Below are positions 28,824 to 37,658 of a stretch of DNA of 55,396 bases, piece after piece. Position 1 is the stretch's first letter. Each line of letters begins with the position of its first letter. Both the position numbers and the translations under genes were made by a program. The notes under the pieces are model-generated. The model was not told where the DNA came from. It made no database searches and was given only the letters and a program-made list of their open reading frames with translations. The stretch lies in assembly GCA_019113645.1 (NCBI GenBank), contig DXGZ01000062.1:1-55396 (forward strand), given 5' to 3'. The DNA is from Candidatus Mediterraneibacter vanvlietii. GTDB lineage: Bacteria > Bacillota > Clostridia > Lachnospirales > Lachnospiraceae.

Positions 28824-28869
28824 TTGACATACAGTCCGATTTCAGACTATAATGGTACGAAATCGGACT
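28824..28869 (+). promoter_or_regulatory. Promoter and MarR operator of the exporter operon
   Basis: TTGACA (28824-28829) and TATAAT (28848-28853) are 18 bases apart. A perfect inverted repeat AGTCCGATTTC (28833-28843) and GAAATCGGACT (28859-28869) straddles the -10. A dimer bound there would block RNA polymerase. The MarR gene follows at 28936, so self-repression is likely. Confidence 0.8.
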
Positions 28870-28935
28870 ATTTAATTCGGAGCAGATGTGGATAATTCCG
28901 AAACAGTAATGTGGATAAAAACAGGAGGATAGTAA

Positions 28936-29415
28936 ATGGATGGGAAAACTCTGACAGCCAGGCATATTGCGCAGCAGTATAAAGAAGTACAGGAATATAA
29001 CCGCATGTACAAGGAACTTGACGATCTGTACCATGAAGTTGCCCTTGGGATTGGAATGTCGGACGGAGAGCTCTCTGCTTTGTATGCAATGAGTTTCCTT
29101 GGAGACGGCTGCCTGCAGAGGGATATCTGCCGGGAGGTTTATGTCAGTAAGCAGACCATTAATTCTGCGGTAAGAAAACTGGAAAGAAAAGGGATCCTCT
29201 ATCTTGAGGAAAAAAAGGGACGGGACAAAAAGATATTTCTCACAGAAAAGGGGAAAGATTTTGTTGCTGAGAAGATTATTCCGGTTGTGGAGATGGAAAA
29301 TGCGGTTTTTGTGGAAATGGAGCCGGATGAGCGGACAGAGCTTCTCAGGCTGTCGCAGAAATATATAGAATATTTCCGTGAAAAGCAAAAAAGGATGCTG
29401 GAGGATATGAAGTGA
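28936..29415 (+). CDS. MarR-family transcriptional repressor
   Basis: A 159-residue dimeric winged-helix regulator. The recognition region GCLQRDICREVYVSKQTINSAVRKLERKG (about residues 57-85) and the wing GILYLEEKKGRDKKIFLTEKGK are typical. It is first in an operon with two ABC exporter halves, and its stop overlaps the next start. The operator at 28833-28869 is its probable target, released by an exporter substrate. The ligand is not predictable. Confidence 0.92.
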   Translation: MDGKTLTARHIAQQYKEVQEYNRMYKELDDLYHEVALGIGMSDGELSALYAMSFLGDGCLQRDICREVYVSKQTINSAVRKLERKGILYLEEKKGRDKKIFLTEKGKDFVAEKIIPVVEMENAVFVEMEPDERTELLRLSQKYIEYFREKQKRMLEDMK

Positions 29416-31157
29416 AGACGATATACCGGTTTTTGAAACCATACAGAAAATTATGCGTTTTTACGATTCTGGTTATGATACTTGATGTGGCGGGCGGGCT
29501 TTTCGTCCCGCGTCTGACCGCTGATATGATTAATATCGGAGTTGAAAACGGCGATCTTAACTATATGCTTGCGAAAGGAGCAGCCATGCTTGCGGTGACG
29601 TTGATCGCCGGGGCAGGAGCGCTTGCAGGCAGCTGGTTCTGTGCCGACCTTTCCGCAAAGCTGGGCCGGGACATGCGGAACGCGGTTTACGAAAAATCGC
29701 TGGAATTATCAGATCATGATTTCGAGCAGTTCGGGACAGGATCTATGATTACACGGACTTTAAATGACATCAATATTATACAGCAGTCCGTTGTATGGTG
29801 TATCCAGATGGTTCTCCCGGTTCCGGCAGCGTGCATAATGGGGATTGTCATGGCATTTGCCATTGATGCGGTGATGGGATTCCTCCTTATCGGAATCACG
29901 GTTCTGATTATTGTGCTGGCTGTTCTCGTTACGCGGAGGGCGTCGGAAATATTCGGGATGCTCCAGAAACTTCTTGATCGGATGAATGTGGTATTGCGTG
30001 AGAATCTGACAGGAGTACGTGTGATCCGTGCATTTATCAAGGAAAGAGAAGAAGAAAACCGGATGAGGAAGTCATTTGAAGAGTATGCCGTCACTGCGGT
30101 CCGGGCGAACCGTCTGTTTGCCGGGCTGGAGAGTGCAGCGTTTTTCGTGATTAATATCTGTATTGTGGCGATCCTGTGGACCGGCGGCAACCGGATCGGG
30201 GCTGGAGTTATGGAGATCGGGGATATCACTGCTCTGACAGAATACGCAATCCTCATACTGTTCTATATTATTATGGCTCAGATGGTGATTATTCTGCTCC
30301 CGAGAGCGCGTGTATGTCTGCACCGGATCGAGGAAGTGCTTGAGAAAGAGCCGGAGATCACGGACAATGCAGCTGAGTGTGCTGGCGAGATAGAGTCTCT
30401 GGGTACTCAGGAGGCTGTCCGGTTTGAGCATGTCTCGTTTAAGTTCCCTGACGCGGATGAAAATGCGCTTACGGATCTGAGCTTTGCATGCAGAAGAGGG
30501 GAGATAACAGCTGTGATCGGTGGTACCGGAAGCGGTAAATCAACGGTTGCAAAACTGATCCTCCGATTCCACGATGTGACGGAAGGACGAGTTCTGGTCA
30601 ACGGCGTGGATGTGAGAAAACAGCGCCAGAAAGAGCTCAGGAGCCGCATTGCTTACGTCCCACAAAAAGCATGGCTGTTCTCGGGCACGATCGGGGACAA
30701 TCTTCATGATGGAGATGAAAATGCCGGCGAGGAGAAGATGAGGCATGCGCTGGCCGTTGCACAGGCGGATTTTGTCAGCACACTGGCAAACGGTCTGGAT
30801 GCCCGCGTTGCACAGGGCGGTACAAACTATTCCGGAGGACAGAAGCAGAGGCTTTCGATCGCCCGGGCGCTGATGAAAGATGCGGATCTGTATATTTTTG
30901 ACGACAGTTTCTCTGCGCTTGATTTTAAGACAGATGCAGCGCTTCGCCGTGCCCTTCGGGACGAAGTGAAGGGATCCGCTGTGCTGATCATAGCTCAGCG
31001 GATTAATACAATACTTAATGCAGACCAGATTATTGTTCTGGATGAAGGGAAGATAGCCGGAATCGGAAAACATGAGGAACTGATGGAAAGATGCAGTGTT
31101 TACCGGCAGATTGCAGATTCGCAGATGAAAGGAGGGGAAACGGATGCAGGAGAATGA
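29412..31157 (+). CDS. ABC exporter half-transporter with degenerate ATPase site
   Basis: A 581-residue protein: six membrane helices (about 1-310) and an ATPase domain (about 335-575). Walker A GGTGSGKST and signature YSGGQKQRLSIARAL are normal. Walker B ends LYIFDDSFSALD, with Asp where the catalytic Glu normally sits, and the H-loop reads IIAQRINTI, with Gln for His. This is the non-catalytic half of a heterodimeric exporter such as BmrCD or TM287/288. The GTG start at 29412 overlaps the MarR stop. Likely cargo is a drug, peptide or lipid. Confidence 0.92.
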   Translation: MKTIYRFLKPYRKLCVFTILVMILDVAGGLFVPRLTADMINIGVENGDLNYMLAKGAAMLAVTLIAGAGALAGSWFCADLSAKLGRDMRNAVYEKSLELSDHDFEQFGTGSMITRTLNDINIIQQSVVWCIQMVLPVPAACIMGIVMAFAIDAVMGFLLIGITVLIIVLAVLVTRRASEIFGMLQKLLDRMNVVLRENLTGVRVIRAFIKEREEENRMRKSFEEYAVTAVRANRLFAGLESAAFFVINICIVAILWTGGNRIGAGVMEIGDITALTEYAILILFYIIMAQMVIILLPRARVCLHRIEEVLEKEPEITDNAAECAGEIESLGTQEAVRFEHVSFKFPDADENALTDLSFACRRGEITAVIGGTGSGKSTVAKLILRFHDVTEGRVLVNGVDVRKQRQKELRSRIAYVPQKAWLFSGTIGDNLHDGDENAGEEKMRHALAVAQADFVSTLANGLDARVAQGGTNYSGGQKQRLSIARALMKDADLYIFDDSFSALDFKTDAALRRALRDEVKGSAVLIIAQRINTILNADQIIVLDEGKIAGIGKHEELMERCSVYRQIADSQMKGGETDAGE

Positions 31158-32964
31158 TACAGCAGTATTTGAAGATGAGATGGAATACTCTGTTCCATCC
31201 AATGCCGCGGAAACCGTGAAACGGCTCTGGAATGTCATGGGAAAACAGCGGATACGTCTGATAATCGTGGCAGTATCTGTGCTGTTTTATACTGTACTTT
31301 CTGTGGCGGCGCCGCTTTACAGTGCCGGGATTGTTGACCTGCTGTGGGGGAAGATCCGGCAGGCATGGGGGGAAGGAGCTGCGTTCAGAGTGTCCTGGGA
31401 GAGCGGAGGAAGAGAGATCATCATCCTGCTTGTGATTTATACAGTTACCGGGATTTTGTACACGTTTCAGAGCTTCCTTATGGCGAGCTTTGCGGAAAGG
31501 CTCAGTCTGGAACTGAGGACAATGATCAGTCGAAAACTGAACAGGCTCCCGCTGTCGTATTTTGACAGCCACAGGACAGGAGAAGTATTAAGCCGCATTA
31601 CAAACGATCTCGATAAAATGTCAGAGGTCCTTCAAACAGGTCTTTTGAAACTTTTTACTGCTGTCGGAATGGTGGCGGGATCATTGGTCATGATGCTGCG
31701 GTTTCATATCGGATTAACACTTGTATTTCTTTTGTTTACAGGAATAGCGATCTTTTCGACAAAGATTTTTGCGGCAAAGACATTCCGATATGCGGGGCTG
31801 AGGCAGCAGGCAGTCAGCCGGGTAACCGGCCAGGTGGAAGAGGCTTACAGCGGACGCACGGTGATCCGCGCATTCGGAAGGGAGGAGAAAAGCACCAGTG
31901 ATATGAGGGACGCCGTGGAAGAGCTTGCCCGGACATCGCGGAACGCAGATTTTATGATGAATGCGGTTAATCCGTTTATCCGTTTTGTGAACAGACTTGG
32001 CCAGGCTGTGATTGCTGTGTCCGCAGGTAAACTGCTTCTGGACGGTGTGCTGACAGTGGGGACGTTTCAGGCGTTCTTCCAGTACGTATACCAGGCTTCG
32101 GAACCACTGACAGAAGCTGCATACATGGTCAATTCCCTGCAGTCATCGATTGCTTCTGTGGAACGAATATTTGAACTTCTGGATGAGAAGGAGATCCGGA
32201 AGGATCCGGATACACCGGTTACGCTTCAGGAGACGGAAGTCGGAATTGTGTTTGAACATGTCCGGTTCGGATATACGCCTGACAGCATCCTTATGGAGGA
32301 TATCAGTTTCTCTGCGCGTCCTGGTGAAAAGATCGCTGTTGTGGGAAGTACCGGAGCGGGAAAGACAACACTGATCAATCTGCTGATGCGTTTTTATGAA
32401 GTGAACGGAGGCCGGATTCTTCTGGATGGAACAGATCTCTCGCTGATGTCCTATGAAGGTCTAAGAAAATATTTTGGAATGGTTCTGCAGGATACGTGGC
32501 TGTTCGAGGGAACCATTGCGGAAAATATTGCATACGGGAAACCGGATGCTTCAAGGGAGGAGATTATCGCGGCAGCGAAAGCCGCGCGCGCGGATTTCTT
32601 CATCCGCACACTCCCGCAGGGATATGATACGATACTCGGATCCGATGCGGAGAATATCTCGGCAGGACAGAAGCAGCTTTTGACAATCGCCCGTGTCATG
32701 CTCTGCAATCCGGCTGTTCTCATTCTGGATGAGGCGACGTCCAGTGTAGATACAAGAACAGAGATGGAAATTGGAAAAGCAATGCAAAAATTGATGGAGA
32801 AACGGACAAGTTTCGTGATTGCGCACAGACTTTCGACAATAGTAGACGCAGACCTGATACTTGTGATGCAGAACGGAACTATTATTGAGAAAGGAAATCA
32901 CAGAGAGCTTTTGCGCTTCGGCGGGGTGTATGCTGATCTCTATAACAGCCAGTTCGCCGGGTGA
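31144..32964 (+). CDS. ABC exporter half-transporter with catalytic ATPase site
   Basis: A 606-residue partner of the previous protein. Six membrane helices (about 30-340) precede the ATPase domain (about 360-600), with Walker A GSTGAGKTT, Walker B VLILDEATSSVD (Glu present) and H-loop VIAHRLSTI. The signature is ISAGQKQLLTIARVM, with A for the second Ser/Gly, common in this half of heterodimers. The start overlaps the upstream gene by 14 bases, indicating coupled translation. Confidence 0.93.
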   Translation: MQENDTAVFEDEMEYSVPSNAAETVKRLWNVMGKQRIRLIIVAVSVLFYTVLSVAAPLYSAGIVDLLWGKIRQAWGEGAAFRVSWESGGREIIILLVIYTVTGILYTFQSFLMASFAERLSLELRTMISRKLNRLPLSYFDSHRTGEVLSRITNDLDKMSEVLQTGLLKLFTAVGMVAGSLVMMLRFHIGLTLVFLLFTGIAIFSTKIFAAKTFRYAGLRQQAVSRVTGQVEEAYSGRTVIRAFGREEKSTSDMRDAVEELARTSRNADFMMNAVNPFIRFVNRLGQAVIAVSAGKLLLDGVLTVGTFQAFFQYVYQASEPLTEAAYMVNSLQSSIASVERIFELLDEKEIRKDPDTPVTLQETEVGIVFEHVRFGYTPDSILMEDISFSARPGEKIAVVGSTGAGKTTLINLLMRFYEVNGGRILLDGTDLSLMSYEGLRKYFGMVLQDTWLFEGTIAENIAYGKPDASREEIIAAAKAARADFFIRTLPQGYDTILGSDAENISAGQKQLLTIARVMLCNPAVLILDEATSSVDTRTEMEIGKAMQKLMEKRTSFVIAHRLSTIVDADLILVMQNGTIIEKGNHRELLRFGGVYADLYNSQFAG

Positions 32965-33048
32965 CAATGAAAACGCCGCCGGATGAACAGCGGCTGCCGA
33001 GCGGCGGATATGAGAAATATTGTATGAATTTGATAGAGATCTTAGGTC

Positions 33049-33075
33049 ATAAACCGGGAAAAGACAGCATATATC
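33049..33075 (+). promoter_or_regulatory. Possible sporulation (sigma-E-like) promoter
   Basis: ATA (33049-33051) and CATATATC (33068-33075) are 16 bases apart, close to the sigma-E pattern ATA-N16-18-CATACANT with two -10 differences. The match is weak but would suit the GH18/LysM gene downstream. Confidence 0.25.
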
Positions 33076-33177
33076 AGATATAGGGTGGCTTCTGTACATC
33101 GGGACAGAAGCTCCTGGGCTGGCTGGTCGGCAGGATCAGTCAGCAGAAGCATAGATAGTGGAAAATGGGGGATTCTC

Positions 33178-34290
33178 TTGATTTATACAGTAACAAAAGG
33201 TGATACGCTGGAGAAAATATCACAGGATACGCAGGTGCCGCCGGAGAAAATAATCTACGATAACCAGCTGGAAAATGGAAACAGACTTGTGGAGGGGCAG
33301 GCGCTCCTCCTCCTGAAAGAGGGGGAGTCCGGCGACTATGGCACAGGTCTGAGTGTGGGAGGATATGCCTATCCGTTTGTTGAGTCAGCAGTACTGGAGC
33401 AGGCGTTTCCGGCGCTCAATGAACTTCTTGTCTTTTCTTATGGATTCACATTTGAGGGAGAGCTTGTTCCGCCGCCGCAGGATGATCAGTGGATGATCAG
33501 CGCGGCATGGGAGCAGGGGACAGAGCCGCTCCTTGTTCTGACTCCTTTTTCAGGAGGTGCATTCAACAATCAGCTCGTAAAGGCTCTGGTAGAGAACCAG
33601 GAGCTTCAGCAGAAGGTAATTGCCCAGCTTTTTCTCACAGTCAGGGATAAGGGGTACGCGGGTATTGATATTGACTTTGAGTATGTTCTGCCGGAGAATA
33701 AAGAGCAGTATGCGGAATTTGTGGGACGGGTGAGAGAGCGGTTCAGTCCGTACGGGTACAGGGTGTCGGTCGCTGTGGCACCCAAGACATCCGACAGCCA
33801 GAGTGGAATCCTGGTGGAGGGACTCGATTACAAGCTTCTAGGGGAAAACGCAGATGCAGTCTTTCTTATGACTTATGAATGGGGGTATACCTACGGCCCG
33901 CCGATGGCTGTTGCGCCCCTTGATAAAGTTCGGCAGGTTGTGGAGTATGCTCTGACCAGAATTCCGCGGGATAAGATCATCATGGGGATTCCGAATTACG
34001 GATATGACTGGCCGATGCCTTATGAGCGGGGACTGACAAGGGCGCGCACGATCGGGAATGTGGAAGCGGTCAATCTTGCGGTGGAGAACGGGGCGGTGAT
34101 TCGGTATGCACAGATTGCCCAGAGCCCCTGGTTTACGTATACGTCAGCAGGAATGAGCCATGAAGTATGGTTTGAGGATCCGCGAAGCATTGAGGCAAAA
34201 TTAAATCTTGCCCGGGAATATGCTCTTGCCGGCGTCGGATACTGGAATCTGATGCGTCCGTTCCAGGCAAACTGGCTCATGCTGGAGTGA
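33178..34290 (+). CDS. LysM plus glycoside hydrolase 18 protein, SleL/YaaH-like
   Basis: A 370-residue protein, probably a spore-cortex N-acetylglucosaminidase. Residues 1-45 form one LysM module (IYTVTKGDTLEKISQDTQVPPEKIIYDN); about 60-370 form a GH18 barrel with the catalytic motif GIDIDFEY, the acid being Glu168. I chose TTG 33178 because TGGGGGA precedes it and the LysM begins at once; the longer reading frame from 33085 adds an implausible lead. The lack of a signal peptide and single N-terminal LysM match SleL-type spore proteins; SleL often has two LysM modules. A general muramidase role is an alternative. Confidence 0.82.
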   Translation: MIYTVTKGDTLEKISQDTQVPPEKIIYDNQLENGNRLVEGQALLLLKEGESGDYGTGLSVGGYAYPFVESAVLEQAFPALNELLVFSYGFTFEGELVPPPQDDQWMISAAWEQGTEPLLVLTPFSGGAFNNQLVKALVENQELQQKVIAQLFLTVRDKGYAGIDIDFEYVLPENKEQYAEFVGRVRERFSPYGYRVSVAVAPKTSDSQSGILVEGLDYKLLGENADAVFLMTYEWGYTYGPPMAVAPLDKVRQVVEYALTRIPRDKIIMGIPNYGYDWPMPYERGLTRARTIGNVEAVNLAVENGAVIRYAQIAQSPWFTYTSAGMSHEVWFEDPRSIEAKLNLAREYALAGVGYWNLMRPFQANWLMLE

Positions 34291-34415
34291 GGGGACCGCT
34301 GGATCACAGGTTTCGTTTAAGGAAAAAGAAAGTGATATATTGACATCCGCCGTTTTTTCTCCCACAATACAAAGAGGTGAAAACAGAGCAGAAGAAGAGA
34401 CAGGAGGCGGAACAG

Positions 34416-35588
34416 GTGGAACGTGAAATTATCGTGCTGAGTTTTACGAAAACAGGGACGGAGCAGAATGCGAAAATCTGCGAAATACTTCAGCGGGAAG
34501 GAATTCCCTGTGCAGGCTGTGCAGTGGGAAAATATGCATGCGGGAATATCCGTCCTCTTTCTGCGCCTGTCACGGAATTCGTCGGGGAGGAATGGGGAAG
34601 CAGAGATCTGCTTTTTATCGGAGCAGCGGGGATTGCGGTGCGCGCGATCGCACCCTGGGTGAAGGATAAGTTTACAGATCCGGCAGTTCTGGTTATGGAC
34701 GAGAAATGCAGATACATTATTCCGATTCTGTCCGGTCATGTCGGGGGTGCCGCCGCATGGGCCGACAGAATCGCCGCGATGACCGGTGCAGAGGCTGTCC
34801 ACACAACAGCGACAGACGTGCAGGGAAAGTTTGCAGTTGACGTGTTTGCAGAGAGGAACCGGCTTCTTATCACGGACAGGACAGCCGCGAAAGAGATATC
34901 GGCTGCCATCCTTAATGAAGAGAAAATCGCTTTCTGCTGCACTGTGCCGGAGTGTGAGGTGATTGGAGCCCTTCCGGAGGAACTTGTGTGGTGCAATTCA
35001 CGACAGGAGGCGGAGCAATACCGCTGGAGGATTATTGTGAAGGAAGGGACGGATGAGGCAGACCGAAGGAAGAATAACGGTTTTTTAATTCTAAAACCGC
35101 GGAATATAATAGCCGGTATCGGGTGCAGAAAGGGAATTTCAGAGGAAAAACTGGAAACAGGGCTGAAAAGTGTGCTGGCTGAACACGGGTTTGATATCCG
35201 GCAGATAGAATGCTTCGCCAGTATTGATCTGAAGAAAGAGGAACCAGCCATACTTGCGCTGGCGCGGAAATACAGGGTGCCTTTTATCACTTATTCCGCG
35301 GATGAGCTGAGAAAAGCCGGCGAAGTGTCCGCAGGTTCCTCGTTTGTAGAGAGTGTAACAGGTGTAGATAATGTCTGTGAGAGAGCAGCGCTTCGGTGCC
35401 TGAAGGGAAAAGGATGTCTGCAAGATGAGCAGAAGACATGTTTCGGGGAGTCGATTCTTGCGGGGAACCGGAGACGCGGCGAAACATGCTGTGAAGAAGG
35501 AAAACTGATACAGGAAAAATGTATCAGGGATTCCATGACCGCGGCGCTGGTCAGACGCAGCCTGAGGCTGAAATTTGGAGAATTATAA
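34416..35588 (+). CDS. cbiG: Cobalt-precorrin-5A hydrolase
   Basis: A 390-residue enzyme of anaerobic cobalamin synthesis that opens the lactone of cobalt-precorrin-5A, releasing acetaldehyde. The N-terminal domain has FIGAAGIAVRAIAPWVKDKFTDPAVLV and PILSGHVGGA; the C-terminal domain (from about 230) has AGIGCRKGISEEKLE and VPFITYSADEL. The GTG at 34416 is preceded by GGAGG at 8 bases; another in-frame GTG at 34377 adds 13 residues but has poorer spacing. About 45 residues beyond the usual C-terminal domain look non-conserved. It is isolated from other cob genes except cobK at 37659. Confidence 0.9.
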   Translation: MEREIIVLSFTKTGTEQNAKICEILQREGIPCAGCAVGKYACGNIRPLSAPVTEFVGEEWGSRDLLFIGAAGIAVRAIAPWVKDKFTDPAVLVMDEKCRYIIPILSGHVGGAAAWADRIAAMTGAEAVHTTATDVQGKFAVDVFAERNRLLITDRTAAKEISAAILNEEKIAFCCTVPECEVIGALPEELVWCNSRQEAEQYRWRIIVKEGTDEADRRKNNGFLILKPRNIIAGIGCRKGISEEKLETGLKSVLAEHGFDIRQIECFASIDLKKEEPAILALARKYRVPFITYSADELRKAGEVSAGSSFVESVTGVDNVCERAALRCLKGKGCLQDEQKTCFGESILAGNRRRGETCCEEGKLIQEKCIRDSMTAALVRRSLRLKFGEL

Positions 35589-35600
35589 AACAGTCAGCTG

Positions 35601-35650
35601 TAAAACGAAATCCCGGATGCCCATATCAGCATCCGGGATTTCGTTTTACT
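35601..35650. terminator. Bidirectional terminator between cbiG and the PII gene
   Basis: A perfect 21-bp stem, 35601-35621 with 35630-35650 (core AAATCCCGGATGC), carries T-rich ends in both directions (TTTTAC and its mirror). Confidence 0.9.
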
Positions 35651-35696
35651 ATAGAAAGTTGTAATTGAAAGATGTGGTCTTGTTTATCACGGTAAA

Positions 35697-36053
35697 TTAA
35701 AATTCTGACTGCAGCGCATCGTATCCGGTTTCTTTTGTGCGGATTCGCATTGCGCTTCTGATCTCATAACTGAAGATCTTTCCATCGCCCACGTCTCCGG
35801 TGTAGGCGGCAGCCTGAATTGCATCAATGACTTTTTTCTCCCATTCTTCTGAAGAGACAACAATTTCAAATTTCACTTTTGGCTTCAGGTAGATGTCTAT
35901 CTCGGCTCCGCGGACAACTTCCTTATATCCGCGCTGTGTGCCGCAGCCCATGATCTGGCAGACCGTGATACCGTTTACCTGTATCTTGTTAAGGGCTTCT
36001 TTGACCTCTTCATATTTCTCTTCTCTGACGATTGCTTCTACTTTGATTAACAT
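35697..36053 (-). CDS. glnK: PII-family nitrogen regulator lacking the uridylylation tyrosine
   Basis: A 118-residue trimeric PII signal protein. It starts MLIKVEAIVREEKYEEVKEAL, has the T-loop VNGITVCQIMGCGTQRGYKE and the B-loop region TGDVGDGKIF that binds ATP/ADP. The canonical Tyr51 of AEYMVDF is Ile52 in AEIDIYL here, so uridylylation there is impossible. It is cotranscribed downstream of amtB and should gate that channel by ATP/ADP and 2-oxoglutarate. The pairing with amtB supports the GlnK name over GlnB. Confidence 0.92.
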   Translation of the reverse strand: MLIKVEAIVREEKYEEVKEALNKIQVNGITVCQIMGCGTQRGYKEVVRGAEIDIYLKPKVKFEIVVSSEEWEKKVIDAIQAAAYTGDVGDGKIFSYEIRSAMRIRTKETGYDALQSEF

Positions 36054-36097
36054 AGTCTGTTCCTCCTATCCTTTCCTATTATATAGAATACTTCGGT

Positions 36098-37336
36098 TTA
36101 GTCAAAACCGTTGAAGGACGGGTAAGCACTTTCACCGTGCTGTGACATGTCGAGTCCGACCATCTCATCCTTCTCGTCAACACGAAGTTTTGTGAAGATC
36201 CGGATGATGCCGATGCAGATCAGGGAACCGACTACTGCAACGGCGATCGTAACGAGAATACTGATTACCTGAGCAACGAAAAGTCTTGTCTCACCGAATA
36301 CGAGACCATCCCACTGAGCGACAGAGTTGATGGAGCTCTGTCCGAACAGTCCTGTTGCGATTCCGCCCCAGATACCGCCGATTCCATGACATCCGAATGC
36401 ATCAAGAGAGTCATCGATTTTCAGCTTCTGTTTGATAATGTTCATCATGCCGTAGCAGATCGGGCTTACAAGCGCACCGATGATGAAGGATGCCCAGATC
36501 GGAACAAAACCAGCTCCCGGTGTGATTGCGACGAGTCCGACAACAAGACCGGTGGATGCGCCTACCAGAGTCGGTTTTCCGTCTTTGATTGTATCAATGA
36601 GCATCCAGGACAGCAGAGCTGTTGCTGCTGAAATCGATGTTGTCATAAATGCATGAGCTGCAAGTCCGTCAGCTGCAAGCGCGCTTCCTGCGTTGAATCC
36701 GTACCAACCGAACCAGAGCAGTGATGCGCCGAGTACAACAAATGGAATATTGTGGATGCGGTAGGTTGTTTTCGTATACCCGCGCCGTTTGCCCAGATAG
36801 ATGGCAAGCACAAGGGCGCTGACACCTGAACTGATATGTACCACGTTTCCGCCTGCAAAATCAACGGAACCGATGGAAGCAAGAAATCCGCCCTGCCCCC
36901 ATACCATGTGTGCCATCGGGTAATATACGATGATTGACCAGAGTGCTATAAAGGCAAACAGTGCCTTGAATTTCATTCTTCCTACAACCGCGCCTGTGAT
37001 CAGGGCCGGTGTGATCATTGCGAACATCATCTGAAATGCTGCATATACAAGATGCGGAATGCTGTCTGAGTAAGGACCTGCCTCCCAGCCTACGCCGTTT
37101 AATCCGAGCCACTCCAGGCTTCCGATCACTCCGCCGTGGTCGGTCCCGAAAGCGAGGGAATAACCAAAAAGTGCCCACATAAATACGGACAGTCCCATGA
37201 TTGCCACACAGGCCATCATCGTGTTAACAACGTTTTTTCGTCTGACAAGCCCTCCGTAGAAGAAAGCAAGCCCCGGCGTCATGATAAAGACAAGCGCCGC
37301 ACAGATCATAATAAATCCAGTGTTTCCTGTGTCCAT
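36098..37336 (-). CDS. amtB: Ammonium transporter AmtB
   Basis: A 412-residue channel with about eleven membrane helices. Typical segments are TPGLAFFYGGLVRRKNVVN near the N-terminus, GNVVHISSGVSALVLAIYLGKR and DDSLDAFGCHGIGGIWGGIATGLF with the pore histidines. The ATG at 37336 (complement) follows GGGAGG at 7 bases; an in-frame ATG 15 bases upstream would bury this ribosome site. It is followed by the PII gene after 44 bases. A terminator-like hairpin lies in its leader. Confidence 0.94.
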   Translation of the reverse strand: MDTGNTGFIMICAALVFIMTPGLAFFYGGLVRRKNVVNTMMACVAIMGLSVFMWALFGYSLAFGTDHGGVIGSLEWLGLNGVGWEAGPYSDSIPHLVYAAFQMMFAMITPALITGAVVGRMKFKALFAFIALWSIIVYYPMAHMVWGQGGFLASIGSVDFAGGNVVHISSGVSALVLAIYLGKRRGYTKTTYRIHNIPFVVLGASLLWFGWYGFNAGSALAADGLAAHAFMTTSISAATALLSWMLIDTIKDGKPTLVGASTGLVVGLVAITPGAGFVPIWASFIIGALVSPICYGMMNIIKQKLKIDDSLDAFGCHGIGGIWGGIATGLFGQSSINSVAQWDGLVFGETRLFVAQVISILVTIAVAVVGSLICIGIIRIFTKLRVDEKDEMVGLDMSQHGESAYPSFNGFD

Positions 37337-37412
37337 AAAAATACCTCCCATGTACCTTTGGATTTACGGGCTTTTGCGTGCCGCCGTACGTCAGTATGTA
37401 AAAGTCCGCTGA

Positions 37413-37473
37413 AATAAGAAAAAGACGCCTGATTGGTGAGGGCGTTTCTTTCGCCTCATCATCAGACGTCTTT
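37413..37473 (-). terminator. Terminator-like hairpin in the amtB leader
   Basis: On the minus strand, AAAGACGTCTGATGATGAGG followed by CG (37473-37452) pairs with 37444-37421 with a few mismatches, then CTTTTTCTTATTT follows. It lies between the amtB promoter (37485-37513) and the gene start at 37336, so it should attenuate amtB transcription unless opposed. Confidence 0.6.
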
Positions 37474-37484
37474 GTCTTGCCGTT

Positions 37485-37513
37485 AGGATAGCAGATAAAA
37501 AATTAAAAATCAA
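37485..37513 (-). promoter_or_regulatory. Promoter of amtB-glnK
   Basis: On the minus strand TTGATT (37513-37508) and TATCCT (37490-37485) are 17 bases apart. The transcript would begin about 5 bases before the leader hairpin. Confidence 0.6.
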
Positions 37514-37589
37514 GAAAAAATATTAAAAAAATATGATTTTAGTATAATTTTGACAAAATTGAGAAAAACACAAGCAATTATCAGTCAAA

Positions 37590-37618
37590 TTTACAAAAAA
37601 TTGCCGCTGTGATAAAAT
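37590..37618 (+). promoter_or_regulatory. Promoter of cobK
   Basis: TTTACA (37590-37595) and TAAAAT (37613-37618) are 17 bases apart, 40 bases upstream of the gene and divergent from amtB. Confidence 0.55.
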
Positions 37619-37658
37619 AACATCCGTAAAAAATAAGAATCTGCTATGGAGAAGAAGA

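Noticed and set aside
37452-37473. Hammerhead ribozyme suggested by CTGATGA in the amtB leader
   Set aside because: The GAAAC core and a cleavage triplet in the right places are missing; the element is better explained as a terminator stem.
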